Assembly (NCBI GenBank): GCA_029582155.1
Contig: CM055895.1
Coordinates: 11,168,270 to 11,232,269 of the forward strand
From: Panopea generosa
Lineage: Eukaryota; Mollusca; Bivalvia; Adapedonta; Hiatellidae
Direction: 5' to 3'
DNA: 64,000 nucleotides
Position numbers and translations under genes: made by a program. Every line of letters begins with the position of its first letter. Positions within the stretch are counted from its first letter, which is position 1. Below the pieces are notes generated by a model. It ran no database searches. It was not told the DNA's origin and saw only the letters and a program-made list of their open reading frames with translations. Below are positions 1-12,800 of this stretch, in pieces.

Positions 1-49
1 GAAGAAGCCATGTTATAGCTATGGACACTGGTGTTGCTGGAAGGTCAAA

Positions 50-292
50 TGTGCTTGCCATTCGGCCACAATCTCCATCATATTTAATATATGACATTGC
101 ATCTTATTATCATTCGTCTCTCACCGCTGATTCAAGTGGGAAAGTTATCAGTTATTTGCTGAGATGGGGTGTGCTTGAGTACTGGTTAATCTTCCAGGAT
201 CCCAGGAAACAATGGTTAGGTTTACTGATTGTCTGTTAGCTCCCAATGGCATAAAAATGACACTTAATATTCAATCAATCAATCAAATGTGC
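50..292 (+). mobile_element. tRNA-derived SINE, family 1, 5'-truncated
   Basis: The stretch shares its body with copies at 14868, 36154 and 55615: cattcgtctctcaccgctga, a cttgagtactgg block, and a tail of caatcaatcaatc. The tRNA-like head with the B box is lost or diverged here. It sits just upstream of the first visible exon acceptor, so it is intronic. Confidence 0.75.
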
Positions 293-406
293 TCCTAACC
301 TTGTTCTGGTGTAGATAATAGCATTTTCACAAGTGTGTTAAAAGTTTAATTTATTGTGCTGACTTGACCCATGTATAGCATACAACTTTTTTTATTTATT
401 TTCCAG

Positions 407-808
407 ATTTGCAGAACTTCACCAAGGTTGACCTGTTTACACATGGATTGCACAAATACTTCCCCTATCCTCCTGTAGGCTCCTTACATTCTGGTGGCTC
501 ATTAGAAAGTTGCATGTTAGAAAAAAATGAAACAAAATCCATATGCCAACTCATGAAGGAAGTTGCAGAGAGAATAGAAACAGAATCTAAAGATGGGGTT
601 GCATACGTCGAGATGGTACAAAGTGTTGCAAAGGAATGGAACCCATGTGATAAATTTTCATCTTTAAACATTTCTGTAAAATCTATTTTTAAGGATTTTC
701 TCTCCAATGCTAGCTGTGCAAATGTCTGTTCTCCTTCCACTGTCACTGTTCAAGCATGTAAAGCTTTATATCTGGGATTGGAATCACTTGATCCAGAAAA
801 GTCGAAAG
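407..808 (+). CDS. TGOLN2-like: TGOLN2-like, first exon in the window (lumenal Cys-rich segment)
   Basis: A pyrimidine-rich acceptor ends at 406 (ttattttccag). The donor AAAG|GTAGGT is at 808/809. The open frame is read from 409, with two bases borrowed from the previous exon. A second possible acceptor (tttgcag) would start the exon at 415 in the same frame. The exon encodes a predicted helical segment with six Cys and four N-glycosylation sequons. It ends one base into a codon, which is completed to Ala by the next exon. The reading frame carries on past the donor for only three residues before a stop, supporting splicing. Confidence 0.85.
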
Positions 809-3800
809 GTAGGTTATAGAATAATAGTAAGATATGAAAAACTGGGATCAATATACTTGGCAGGGATTGTGTATTGGTTGCTGATACAAGTGTACTTAGC
901 AGTGCTTGTGGGTCAGTTACTGAATACAAGTAAACATGGCAGTGATTGTGGGTCAGTTGCTAATACAAGTATACTTGATAGTGATTGTGGGTCAGTTGCT
1001 GATACAAGTGTACTTGGCAGTGATTGTGGGTCAGTTGCTGAATACAAGTAAACATGGCAGTGATTGTGGGTCAGATGCTAATACAAGTAAACATGGCAGT
1101 GATTGTGGGTCAGATGCTAATACAAGTAAACATGGCAGTGATTGTGGGTCAGTTGCTAATACAAGTATACTTCATAGTGATTATGGGTCAGTTGCTGATA
1201 CAAATGTACTTAACAGTGCTTGTGGGTCAGTTATTGAATACAAGTAAACATGGCAGTGATTGTGGGTCAGTTGCTAATACAAGTATACTTGATAGTGATT
1301 ATGGGTCAGTTGCTGATACAAGTGTACTTGGCAGTGATTGTGGGTCAGCTGCTGAATACAAGTAAACTTGGCAGTGATTGTGGGTCAGTTGCTGATACAA
1401 GTATACTTGGCAGTGATTGTGGGTCAGTTGCTGATACAAGTGTACTTGGCAGTAATTGTGGGTCAGTTGCTGAATACAATTATACTTGATAGTGATTGTG
1501 TGTCATTTACTGATACAAGTAAACTTGATAGTGATTGTGTGTCATTTACTGATACAAGTATACTTGGCTGTGATTGTGTGTACTTGGCAGTGATTGTGGG
1601 TCAGCTGCTGAATACAAGTAAACTTGGCAGTGATTGTGGGTCAGTTACTGATACAAGTATACTTGGCAGTGATTGTGTGTATGTTGCTAATACAAGTATA
1701 CTTGATAGTGATGTGTGTCATTTATTGATACAAGTATACTTGGCAGCGATTGTGTGTCAGTTGCTGATACAAGTATACTTGGCAGTGATTGTGTGTCAGT
1801 TGCTGATACAAGTATACTTGATAGTGATTGTGTGTCAGTTGCTGATACAAATATGCAAGGCAGTGATTGTGTGTCAGTTGCTGATGCAAATATACTTGGT
1901 AGTGATTGAGTGTACTTGGCAGTGATTGTGTGTCAGTTGCTGATACAAATGTTCTTGGCAGTGATTTTGTGTCAGTTGCTGATACAAGTATACTTGATAG
2001 TGATTGTGTGTCATTTACTGATACAAGTATACTTGGCAGTGATTTTGTGTCAGTTGCTGATACAAATATACTTGGCAGTGATTGAGTGTACTTGGCAGTG
2101 ATTGTGTGTCAGTTGCTGATACAAGTGTACTTGGCAGTGATTGTGTGTCAGTTGCTGATACAAGTATATTTGGCAGTGATTTTGTGTCAGTTGCTGATAC
2201 AAGTATACTTGATACTGATTGTGTATCATTTACTGATACAAGTAAACTTGGCAGTGATTTCGTGTCAGCTGCTGATAGTATACTTGGCAGTGATTGTGTG
2301 TCATTTGCTGATACAAGTATACTTGATAGTGATTGTGTGTCAGTTGCTGATACAAGTATACTTGATAGTGATTGTGTGTCATTTACTGATACACATATGC
2401 TTGGCAGTGATTTTGTGTTAGTTGCTGATACAAATATACTTGACAGTGATTTAGTGTACTTGGCAGTGATTGTGTGTCAGTTGCTGATACAAGTGTACTT
2501 GGCAGTGATTTTGTGTCATTCACTGATACAAGTATACTTGGCAGAGATTGTGTGTCAGTTGCTGATACAAGTATACTTGGCAGTGATTGTGTGTCAGTTG
2601 CTGATACAAGTATACTTCATAGTGATTGTGTGTCATATATTGATACAAGTATACTTGGCAGTGATTTTGTGTCAGTAGCTGATACAAGTATACTTGGCAG
2701 TGATTTTGTGTCAGTTGCTGATACAAGAATAGTTGGCAGTGATTGTGTGTCATTTGCTGATACAAGTATACTTGATAATGATTGTGTGTCATTTACTGAT
2801 ACAAGTATACTTGGCAGTGATTTTGTGTCAGTAGCTGATACAAGTATACTTGGCAGTGATTTTGTGTCAGTTGCTGATACAAGTATAGTTGGCAGTGATT
2901 GTGTGTACTTGGCGAAGATTATGTGTCAGTTGCTGATATGAGTGTACTTGGCAGTGATTGTGTGTCAGTTGCTGATACATGTGTACTTGGCAGAGATTGT
3001 GTGTCAGTTGCCGAATGCAAGTATACTTGGCAGTGATGATGTGTCAGTTGCTGATACAAGTGTAGTTGGTAGTGATTGTGTGTCAGTAGCTTATACAAGT
3101 GTACTTGGCAGTAATTTTTTGTCAGTTGCTGATACAATTATACTTGGCAGTGATTGTGTGTCAGTTGCTGATACAAGTATACTTGGCAGTGATTGTGTGT
3201 CATTTGCTGATACAAGTATAGTTGGCAGTGATTGTGTGTCAGTTGCTGATACAAGTATACTTTATAGTGATTGTGTGTCATTTACTGATACAAGTAAACT
3301 TGGCAGTTATTTTGTGTCAGAGTGATTGGTGGTAAGTTGCTGATACAAGTTTACTTCACAGTGATTGTGTGTCAGTTGCTGATACAAGTATACTTGACAG
3401 TGATTGTGTGTCATTTACTGATGCAAGTATACTTGGCAGTGATTGTGTGTCCGTTGCTGATAGAAGTATACTTGATAGTGATTGTGTGTCCAATGCTGAT
3501 ACATGTATACTTGGCAGTGATTGTGTGTCAGTTGATGATACAAGTAAACTTGAAAGTGATAGTGTATCAGTTGCTGATACAAGTATACTTGATAGTGATT
3601 GTGTGTCATTTGCTGATACAATTATACTTGCCAGTGATTTTGTGTCAGTTACTGATACAAGTATACTTAACAGTGATTGTGTGTCAGTTGCTGATACAAG
3701 TATACTTGGCAGTGATTGTTTATTGGTTGCTAGTATAAGTATACTTGGCAGTGATTGTTTATTGGTTGCTGATACAAGTATACTTCGCAGTGATTGTGTG

Positions 3801-6800
3801 TCAGTTGCTGATACAAGTATACTTGATAATGATTGTGTATCATTTACTGATACAAGTAAACTTGGCAGTGATTTTGTGTCAGTTGCTGATACTTGTATAC
3901 TTGGCAGTGATTGTGTGTCAGTTGCTGATACAAGTATACTTGGCAGTGAGTGTGTGTCAGTTGCTGATACAAGTATACTTGGCAGTGATTTTGTGTCAGT
4001 TGCTGATACAAGTATACTTTGCAGTGAGTGTGTGTCAGTTGCTGATACAAGTATATCTGATATTGATTGTGTGTCATTTACTGATACTAGTATACTTTGC
4101 AGTGATTTTGTGTCAGTTGCTGATGCAAGTATACTTGGCAGTGATTGTGTGTGAGTCGCTGATACAAGTATACTTGATAGTGATTGTGTGTCATTTGCTG
4201 ATACAAGTATACTTGATAATGATTGTGTGTCATTAACTGATACAAGTATTCTTGGCAGTGATTTTGTGTCAGTTGCTGATACAAGTATACTTGGTAGTTA
4301 TTGAGTGTACTTGGCAGTGATTGTGTGTCATTTGCTGATACAAGTGTACTTGGCGGAGATTATGTTTTAGTTTCTGATATGAGTATACTTGGCAGTGATT
4401 GAGTGTCAGTTGCTGATACAGGTATACTTTGCAGTGATTTTGTGTCAGTTGCTGAATGCAAGTATACTTGGCAGTGATTATGTGTCAGTTGATGATCAGG
4501 GCACTAGACAACTTTTGGAGACAGGTACCCATACCCTCTGAAAGGGGAATTTTTCGTCGTTTGAAGACTAATAGGGGAATTTTTAGCCATATAAATATTA
4601 CTACTTTTCACACTTACTAATACTGTTTTCAATTATTTCCAAAAGTTATAGTACTACTGTACAGAAATTCACAATATTTGCAGCAGTAACCTTCCTTAGA
4701 GGCACTATAATACAACCATTTGAAAGAGAGTTCATATCTAGTTGTGTCAAACAACATATTATCAGGAACTAATACATGACGTTTCTTATCAACATGGACA
4801 ATGTCCGATTCGCCATCAGAATCAGTACTGGACACAGCTTCAGACCGCAAGGCTTAACATTTTTGGGAATCGGAACATGGTATGTCAGAGGATTTTTGAG
4901 GCTCTAGCGAGTTTGTAGTGGGATGGATCCCCGGGTTTTCTAAATTTTATTTTGCTTGCAAACTTTTCTGTTTGAATAAGATGTCTTTTTTTTTTTACAA
5001 TTATCTGCTGTTTTCGATGTTATTTTTCGCAGGTAATGTATTTGATTATGTGACATTTTTCACCTGCTAAGGGCAATATCAGAAAAATCCGAATGAATCC
5101 ATACAGACTTGTTATGAGAAAATTCATTGGACAATCAATCAAGGGAGAAGACTCGTGAATGTTTTATTGGAGTCATACTCAAAACTATTCGTTCTTATGT
5201 CCGGCCAACGAGTAACTTCGTGATTTTCCTTCCGATTTTATTTTTGTTTTCCAGGGGATTTTTTTCTGAGAAAGGGGAAAAAAACATATTATTTTAGGAG
5301 GGGAATGGGGCCGATATTCGGCCCCAAAATCAGCCAAACGAGTGCCCTGCTGATACAAGTGTACTTGACAGTGATTGTGTGTCAGTTGCTGATACAAGTG
5401 TACTTGGTGGAGATTGTGTGTCTGTTGCTGATATGAGTGTACTTGGCAGTGATTGTTTGTTCTTTTCTGAATACAAGTATACTTAGCAGTGATTGAGTGT
5501 CAGTTGCTGATACAAGTATTCTTGGCCGTAGTTGTGTGCCAGTTGATGAATGCAAGTATACTTGGTAGTGATTGAGTAACAGTTGATGATACAAAAATTC
5601 TTGGCAGTGATTGTGTGTCAGTTACTGATACAAGTGTCCTTGGCAGTGATTGTGTGTCAGTAGCTGATACAGGTGTACTTGGCAGAGAGTATGTGTCAGT
5701 TGCTGATACAGGTGTACTTTTCAGTGATTGTGTGTCAGTTGCTGATACAAGTTTACTTGGCAGTGATTGTGTGTCAGTTAATGATACAAGTATACTTGGC
5801 AGTGATTGTGTGTCAGTTGCTGATACAAGTATTCTTGGCAGTGATTGTATGTCCATTTCTGATACAAGTATACTTGGCAGTGATTCTGTTTCAGTTGCTT
5901 GTATGAGTATACATGACAGTGATCATGTGTCACTTGCTGATACAAGTATACTTGTCAGTGATTATGTTTCAGTTGCTGGTACGAGTGTACTTGGTAGTGA
6001 TTGTGTGTCCTTTGCTAAATATAAGTATACTTGGCAGTGGTTGTTTGTCAGTTGCTGATATGAGTATACTTGGCAGTGATTGTATATCAGTTGCTGATAC
6101 TAGAATACTGGACAGTAAGTGTGTGTCAGTTGCTGATACAAGTTTTCTTGGCACTGATTATGTGTCAGTTGCTGATACAATCATACTTGACAGTAGTTGG
6201 GTGATTGACTGATTCAACCATCCTTGACAGAAGTGTTGTGTGTTAGACTGATACAGGCATACTTGACAGTAGTGTTTTGTGTTGGACTGATAGAGGCATA
6301 CTTGACAGTAGTGTTGTGTGTTAGACTGATACAAGCATACTTGACAGAATTGTTTTATGTGAAACTGATAGAGGCATACTTGACAATTGTGTTGTGTGTA
6401 AGACTGATACAAGCATACTTGACAGTTGTGTTGTGTGTTAGACTGATACAAGCATACTTGACAGAAGTGTTTTGTGTTGGACTGATAGAGGCATACTTGA
6501 CAGAAGTGTTGTGTGTTAGACTGATACAAGCATACTTGACAGAAGTGTTTTGTGTTGGACTGATAGAGGCATATTTGACAGTTGTGTTGTGTGTTAGACT
6601 GATAGAAGCATACTTGACAGAAGTGTTTTGTGTTGGACTGATAGAGGCATACTTGACAGTAGTGTTGTGTGTTAGAATGATACAAGCATGCTTGACAGAA
6701 TTGTTTTATGTTAAACTGATACAGTCATACTTGACAGTTGTGTTTTTTGTAAGACTGATACAAGCATACTTGACAGGAGGGTTGCGTGTTAGACTGATAC

Positions 6801-9800
6801 AAGTTTGCTTGACAGTAGTGTTGTTTGTTAGGCTGACACAAGCATACTTGACAGTAGTGTTGTGTGTACAACTGATACAAGCATACTTGACAGAAGTTTT
6901 TTGTGTTAAACTGATAGAGGCATACTTGACAGTTGTGTTGTTTGTTAGATTAATACAAGCAAACTTGACAGAAGTGTTGTGTGTTAGGCTGATACAAGTA
7001 TGCTTGACAGTAGTGTTTTGTGTTAGACTGATACTAGCATACTTGACAGAAGTGTTTTGTGGTAGACTGATAGAGGCATACTTGACAGTAGTGTTATGTG
7101 TTAGACTGATACAAGTATGCTTGACAGTAGTGTTGTGTGTTAGACTGATTCAAGCATACATGGCAGAAGTGTTTTGGTGTAAGTCTGATAGAGGCATACT
7201 TGATAGTAGTGTTGTGTGTTAGACTGATACAAGTATGCTTGACAGTAGTGTTGTGTGTTAGACTGATACAAGCGAACTTGACAGAAGTGTTTTGTGTTTG
7301 ACTGATAGAGGCATACTTGACAGTTGTGTTGTGTGTTAGACTGATACAAGCATATTTGACAGATGTGTTTTGTGTTAAACTGATACAAGCTTGATAGTAG
7401 TGTTGTGTGTTAGACTGATACAAGCATACTTGACAGAAGTGTTTTGTGTTAGACTGATAGAGGCATACTTGACAGAAATGTTGTGTGTTATACTGATACA
7501 AGTATGCTTGACAGTCGTGTTGTGTGTTAGACTGATACATGCATACTTGACAGTAGTGTTGTGTGTTAGACTGATACAAGCATACCTGACAGTCGTGTTG
7601 TGTGTTAGACTGATACAAGCATACTTGACAGAAGTGTTTGTGTTAGACTGATACAAGCATACTTGATAGAAGTGTTTTGTGTTAGACTGATACCAGCATA
7701 CTTGACAGAAGTGTTTTGTGTTAGACTGATACAAGCTTGATAGTAGTTTTGTGTGTTAGACTGATACAAGAATACTTGACAGTAGTGTTGTGTATTAGGC
7801 TGATACAAGCATACTTCGTGACAAAAGTTTTGTTTTGGACTAAAAGAGGCATATTTGACAGTAGTGTTGTGTATTAGACTGATACAAGCATACTTGACAG
7901 TAGCGTTTGTGTTAGACTGATACAAGTATACCTGACAGTAGTGTTTTGTGTTGGACTGATAGAGGCATACTTGACAGTAGTGTTTTGTGTTAGACTGATA
8001 GAAGCATACTTGACAGTAGTGTTGTGTGTTAGACTGATACAAGCAAACTTGACAGAAGTGTTTTGTGTTAAGACTGATAGAGGAATACTTGACAGTAGTG
8101 TTGTGTGTTAGACTGATACAAGCATACTTGACAGAATTGTTGTGTGTTAGACTGATATATGCATTCTTGACAGTAGTGTTGTGTGTTAGACTGATACAAG
8201 CATACTTGACAGAAGTATTTTGTGTTAGACTGATAGAGGCATAATTGACAGAAGTGTTGTGTATTAGACTGATACAGGCATACTTGGCAGAAGTGTTTTG
8301 GTGTTAGACTGATAGAGGCATACTTGACAGAAGTGTTGTGTGTTAGACTGATAGAGGCATACTTGACAGGTATGTTGTGTGTAAGACTGGTACAAGCATA
8401 CTTGACAGTTGTGTTGTGTGTTAGACTGATACAAGCATACTTGACAGAAGTTTTGTGTGTTAGACTGATAGAGGCATACTTGACAGAAGTGTTGTGTGTT
8501 AGACTGATACAAGTATGCTTGACAGAAGTGTTGTGTGTTAGATTGATAAAAGCATACTTGACAGTAGTGTTTTGTGTTAGACTGATAGAAGCATACTTGA
8601 CAGTAGTGTTGTGTGTTGGACTGATACAAGCATACTTGACAGAAGTGTTTTGTGTTAAGACTGATAGAGGCATACTTGACAGTAGTGTTGTGTGTTAGAC
8701 TGATACAAGCATACTTGACAGAATTGTTGTGTGTTAGACTGATATATGCATTCTTGACAGTAGTGTTGTGTGTTAGACTGATACAAGCATACTTGACAGA
8801 AGTATTTTGTGTTAGACTGATAGAGGCATAATTGACAGAAGTGTTGTGTGTTAGACTGATACAGGCATACTTGGCAGAAGTGTTTTGGTGTTAGACTGAT
8901 AGAGGCATACTTGACAGAAGTGTTGTGTGTTAGACTGATAGAGGCATACTTGACAAGTATGTTGTGTGTAAGACTGATACAAGCATACTTGACAGTTGTG
9001 TTGTGTGTTAGACTGATACAAGCATACTTGACAGAAGTGTTGTGTGTTAGACTGATAGAAGCATACTTGACAGAAGTGTTTTGTGTTAGACTGATACAAG
9101 TATGCTTGACAGTAGTGTTGTGTGTTAGATTGATAAAAGCATACTTGACAGTAGTGTTTTGTGTTAGTCTGATACAAGCATACTTGACAGAAGTGTTTTG
9201 TGTTAGACTAATAGAAGCATACTTGACAGAAGTGTTGTGTGTTAGACTGGTACAAGTATGTTTGACAGTAGTGTTGTTTGTTAGACTGATAAAAGCATAC
9301 TTGACTGTAGTGTTGTGTGTAAGACTGATACAAGTATGCTTGACAGTCATGTTGTGTGTTAGACTGATACAAACATACTTGACAGTAGTGTTGTGTGTTA
9401 GATTGATACAAGCATGCTTGACAGTCATGTTGTGTTTTAGACTGATACAAGCATACTTGATAGTAGTGTTGTGTGTTAGACTGATACCAGCATACTTGAC
9501 AGAAGTGTTTTGTGTTAGACTGATACAAGCATACTTCTTAACAAAAGTTTTGTTTTGGACTGAAAGAGGCATACTTGACAGAAGTGTTGTTTATTATACT
9601 GATAAAAGGATACTTGACAGTAGTGTTTTCTGTTAGACTGATAGAGGCATACCTGACATTAATGTTGTGTGTAGACTGATACAAGTATACTCGACAGTAG
9701 TGTTTTGTGTTGGACTGATAGAAGCATACTTGACAGTACTAAGTGTTTTGTGTTAGACTGATAGAGGCAAACTTTACAGTAGTGTTGTGTGTTAGACTGA

Positions 9801-12800
9801 TACAAGCATACTTGACAGAAGTGTTCCAAGTTAGACTGGTAGAGGCATACTTGACAAAAGTGTTGTATGTTGGACTGATACAAGTATGCTCGACAGTAGT
9901 GTTGTGTGTTAGACTGATACAAGCATACTTTATAGAAGTGTTGTGTGTTAGACTGATACAAGGATACCTGACAGTAGTGTTTTGTGTTGGACTGATAGAG
10001 GCATTCTTGACAGTAGTGTTGTGTGTTAGACTGATACAAGCAAACTTGACAGAATTGTTGTGTGTTAGACTGATATATGCATTCTTGACAGTAGTGTTGT
10101 GTGTTAGACTGATACAAGCATACTTCTTAACAAAAGTTTTGTTTTGGACTGAAAGAGGCATACTTGACAGAAGTGTTGTTTGTTATACTGATAAAAGCAT
10201 ACTTGACAGAAGTGTTTCAAGTTAGACTGGTAGAGGCATACTTGACAGAAGTGTTGTGTGTTAGACTGATACAAGCATACTTGACAGTAGTGTTGTGTGT
10301 TAGACTGATACAAGCATACTTCTTAACAAAAGTTTTGTTTTGGACTGAAAGAGGCATACTTGACAGAAGTGTTGTTTGTTATACTGATAAAAGCATACTT
10401 GACAGAAGTGTTTCAAGTTAGACTGGTAGAGGCATACTTGACAGAAGTGTTGTGTGTTAGACTGATACAAGCATACTTGATAGAAGTGTTTTGTGTTAGA
10501 CTGATAGAGGCATACTTGACAGTAGTGTTGTGTGTTAGACTGATAGAGGCATTCTTGACAGTAGTGTTGTATGTTAGACTGATAAAAGCATACTTGACAG
10601 TAGTGTTGTGTGTGAGACTGATACAGGCATACTTGACAGACATGTTTTGTGTTAGACTGATACAAGGATACTTGACAGTAGTGTTGTGTGTTAGACTGAT
10701 AGAAGCATACTTTTCAGAAGTGTTGTGTGTAAGACTGATAGAGGCATACTTGACAGTAATGTTTTGTGTTAGAGACTGATACAAGCATATTTGATAGAAG
10801 TGTTTTGTGTTAGACTGATAGAGGCATACTTGACAGTAGTGTTGTGTGTTAGACTGATAGAGGCATACTTGACAGACGTGTTTTGTGTTAGACTGATACA
10901 AGCATACTTGACAGACGTGTTTTGTGTTAGACTGATACAAGCATACTTGACAGTAGTGTTGTGTGTTAGACTGATACAAGCATACTTGACAGAAGTGTTG
11001 TTTGTTAGACTGATACAAGCATACTTGACATTTGTGTTGTGTGTTAGACTGATACAAGCATACTTGACGGTAGTGTTGTGTGTTAGACTGATACAAGCAT
11101 ACTTGACAGTAGTATTGTGTGTTAGACTGATACAAGCATACTTGACAGTAGTGTTGTGTGTTTGAGACTGACAGAAGCACACTTGACAATAGTGTTGTGT
11201 GTTAGAGACTGTTAAAGCATATTTGACAGCAGTTTTGTTGTATGTTTGACTGATACAGGCATTTTTAACAGTAGTGTTGTATGTTAGATACTTACAAAAA
11301 GCACACTTGACAGAAGTTGTATATTAGAGACTAATACAAATAGTATTTGCTATGGTTGTGTGTTAGAGACTGATATCAGTATATTTATCATTCAGAGCAT
11401 TAAATAAACTTTTTATATAATGTTTATATATGAGAGACTGATGTCAACATATGTGGAAGTGGTTATGTGCTGAATATGAATCAAACTTAAAATTACTTAT
11501 ATGGGAGTATGAACAGCCTTAGCAGTGCTGGTGTAATGAATGTATGCTTAAAAATATTGAGTAGTAAATTAAACAAATTTCGTCCATTTTACAGCTACCA
11601 AGAAAGAACCAACGGCAAACGAAATCAAAACGCCAGCAGATACAGTAGCTGAAGAAAAAAAAACAACAGATACAGATGCTACCATTACAAATATTGAAGA
11701 AAGTGAAACATTAGCAAGTGTCACTGATATAAATTCAAAAGAAAAAGAGGGTGAAAAAGATGATGGCACAAATAATAAACCAGATGAGACATCTGAAAAA
11801 GAGAAAAAAACAGATATTGTAACCACAACAAAATCACCAGATGAAGCATCAGTTAATAACCCTAGTAACACTAATGAAAAAACCGCTGAAAAGGGGAGTG
11901 CACAAAGTGCTGCAGAAGCTAATGGACCTGTTGATGACGTAAATGATGAAACAGACAAGACATCTGAAAAAGAGAAAAAAACAGATATTGATAACATTGT
12001 AACCGCAACAAAATTACCAGACGAAGCATCAGTTAATAACCCTAGTAACACTGATGAAAAAAACGCTGAAAAGGGGAGTGCACAAAGTGCTGCAAAAGCT
12101 AATGGACCTGTTGATGACGTAAACGATGAAACAGACAAGACATCTGAAAAAGGGAAAAAACCAGATATTGTAACCACAACAAAATCACCAGATGAAGCAT
12201 CACTTAATAACCCTAGTAACACTGATGAAAAAACAGCTGAAAAGGGGAGTGCACAAAGTGCTGCAAACGCTGATGGACCTGTTGATGGCGCAAAGGTTAA
12301 AACAGATTGGACACATCCAATTACTTCAGATGGTGGCACAAAGGATAAAACAAATAATAAAATTCTTTTAGAACAAAAAGGTAACCCAAATGAAACACCA
12401 CTAGTTTTAATAATACATTTTATTAATATTTATCATCTGTGTTGGGAGACATTGTTTTTTCACCCGGGCTCATGAAAAAAAATGTATTTAGGGTTATATA
12501 ATTATTTTATTCCTTGGATGGTGCATTTTGAAAATGCCATTTGTTGTATTGTTGTCCTACTTACAATACACACATATTCTGTAATCCAGGGATTAAAAAG
12601 TATTGACTTTGTCTTGCATGTAGGTACCATAAATGTACCATTCAATACGTTTAGATTAATTTCATTTTTATAGCAAAATAGTTTTAAATGGATCTAAGAA
12701 TTAAAACAATTTTTGTAAAATAACAAAATCACCCTTTTTGAGCCAAATATATTGCAATGATAGATTATTTATACATGTATATACATTATACATGATGGAT

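Larger units (their letters stand above)
809..11594 (+). other. 10.8-kb intron made almost wholly of a 39-bp minisatellite
   Basis: The intron runs from GTAGGT at 809 to ttttacag at 11594. About 9.5 kb of it is 39-bp tandem repeat, interrupted by one transposon. The last ~350 bases (about 11240-11594) are decayed repeat and then unique AT-rich sequence. Confidence 0.85.

Noticed and set aside
6224-7222. 332-codon + frame and many similar frames on both strands over 830-11240
   Set aside because: They are by-products of a stop-free 39-bp repeat. Neighbouring frames are equally open and the protein is a monotonous 13-residue repeat.
830-11240. CRISPR-like regular repeats
   Set aside because: There are no distinct spacers between conserved repeats; the whole unit repeats, and the host is a eukaryote.
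11569-12339. 256-codon minus-strand frame
   Set aside because: Antisense shadow of the stem exon. The + strand has correct splice phases and family context.
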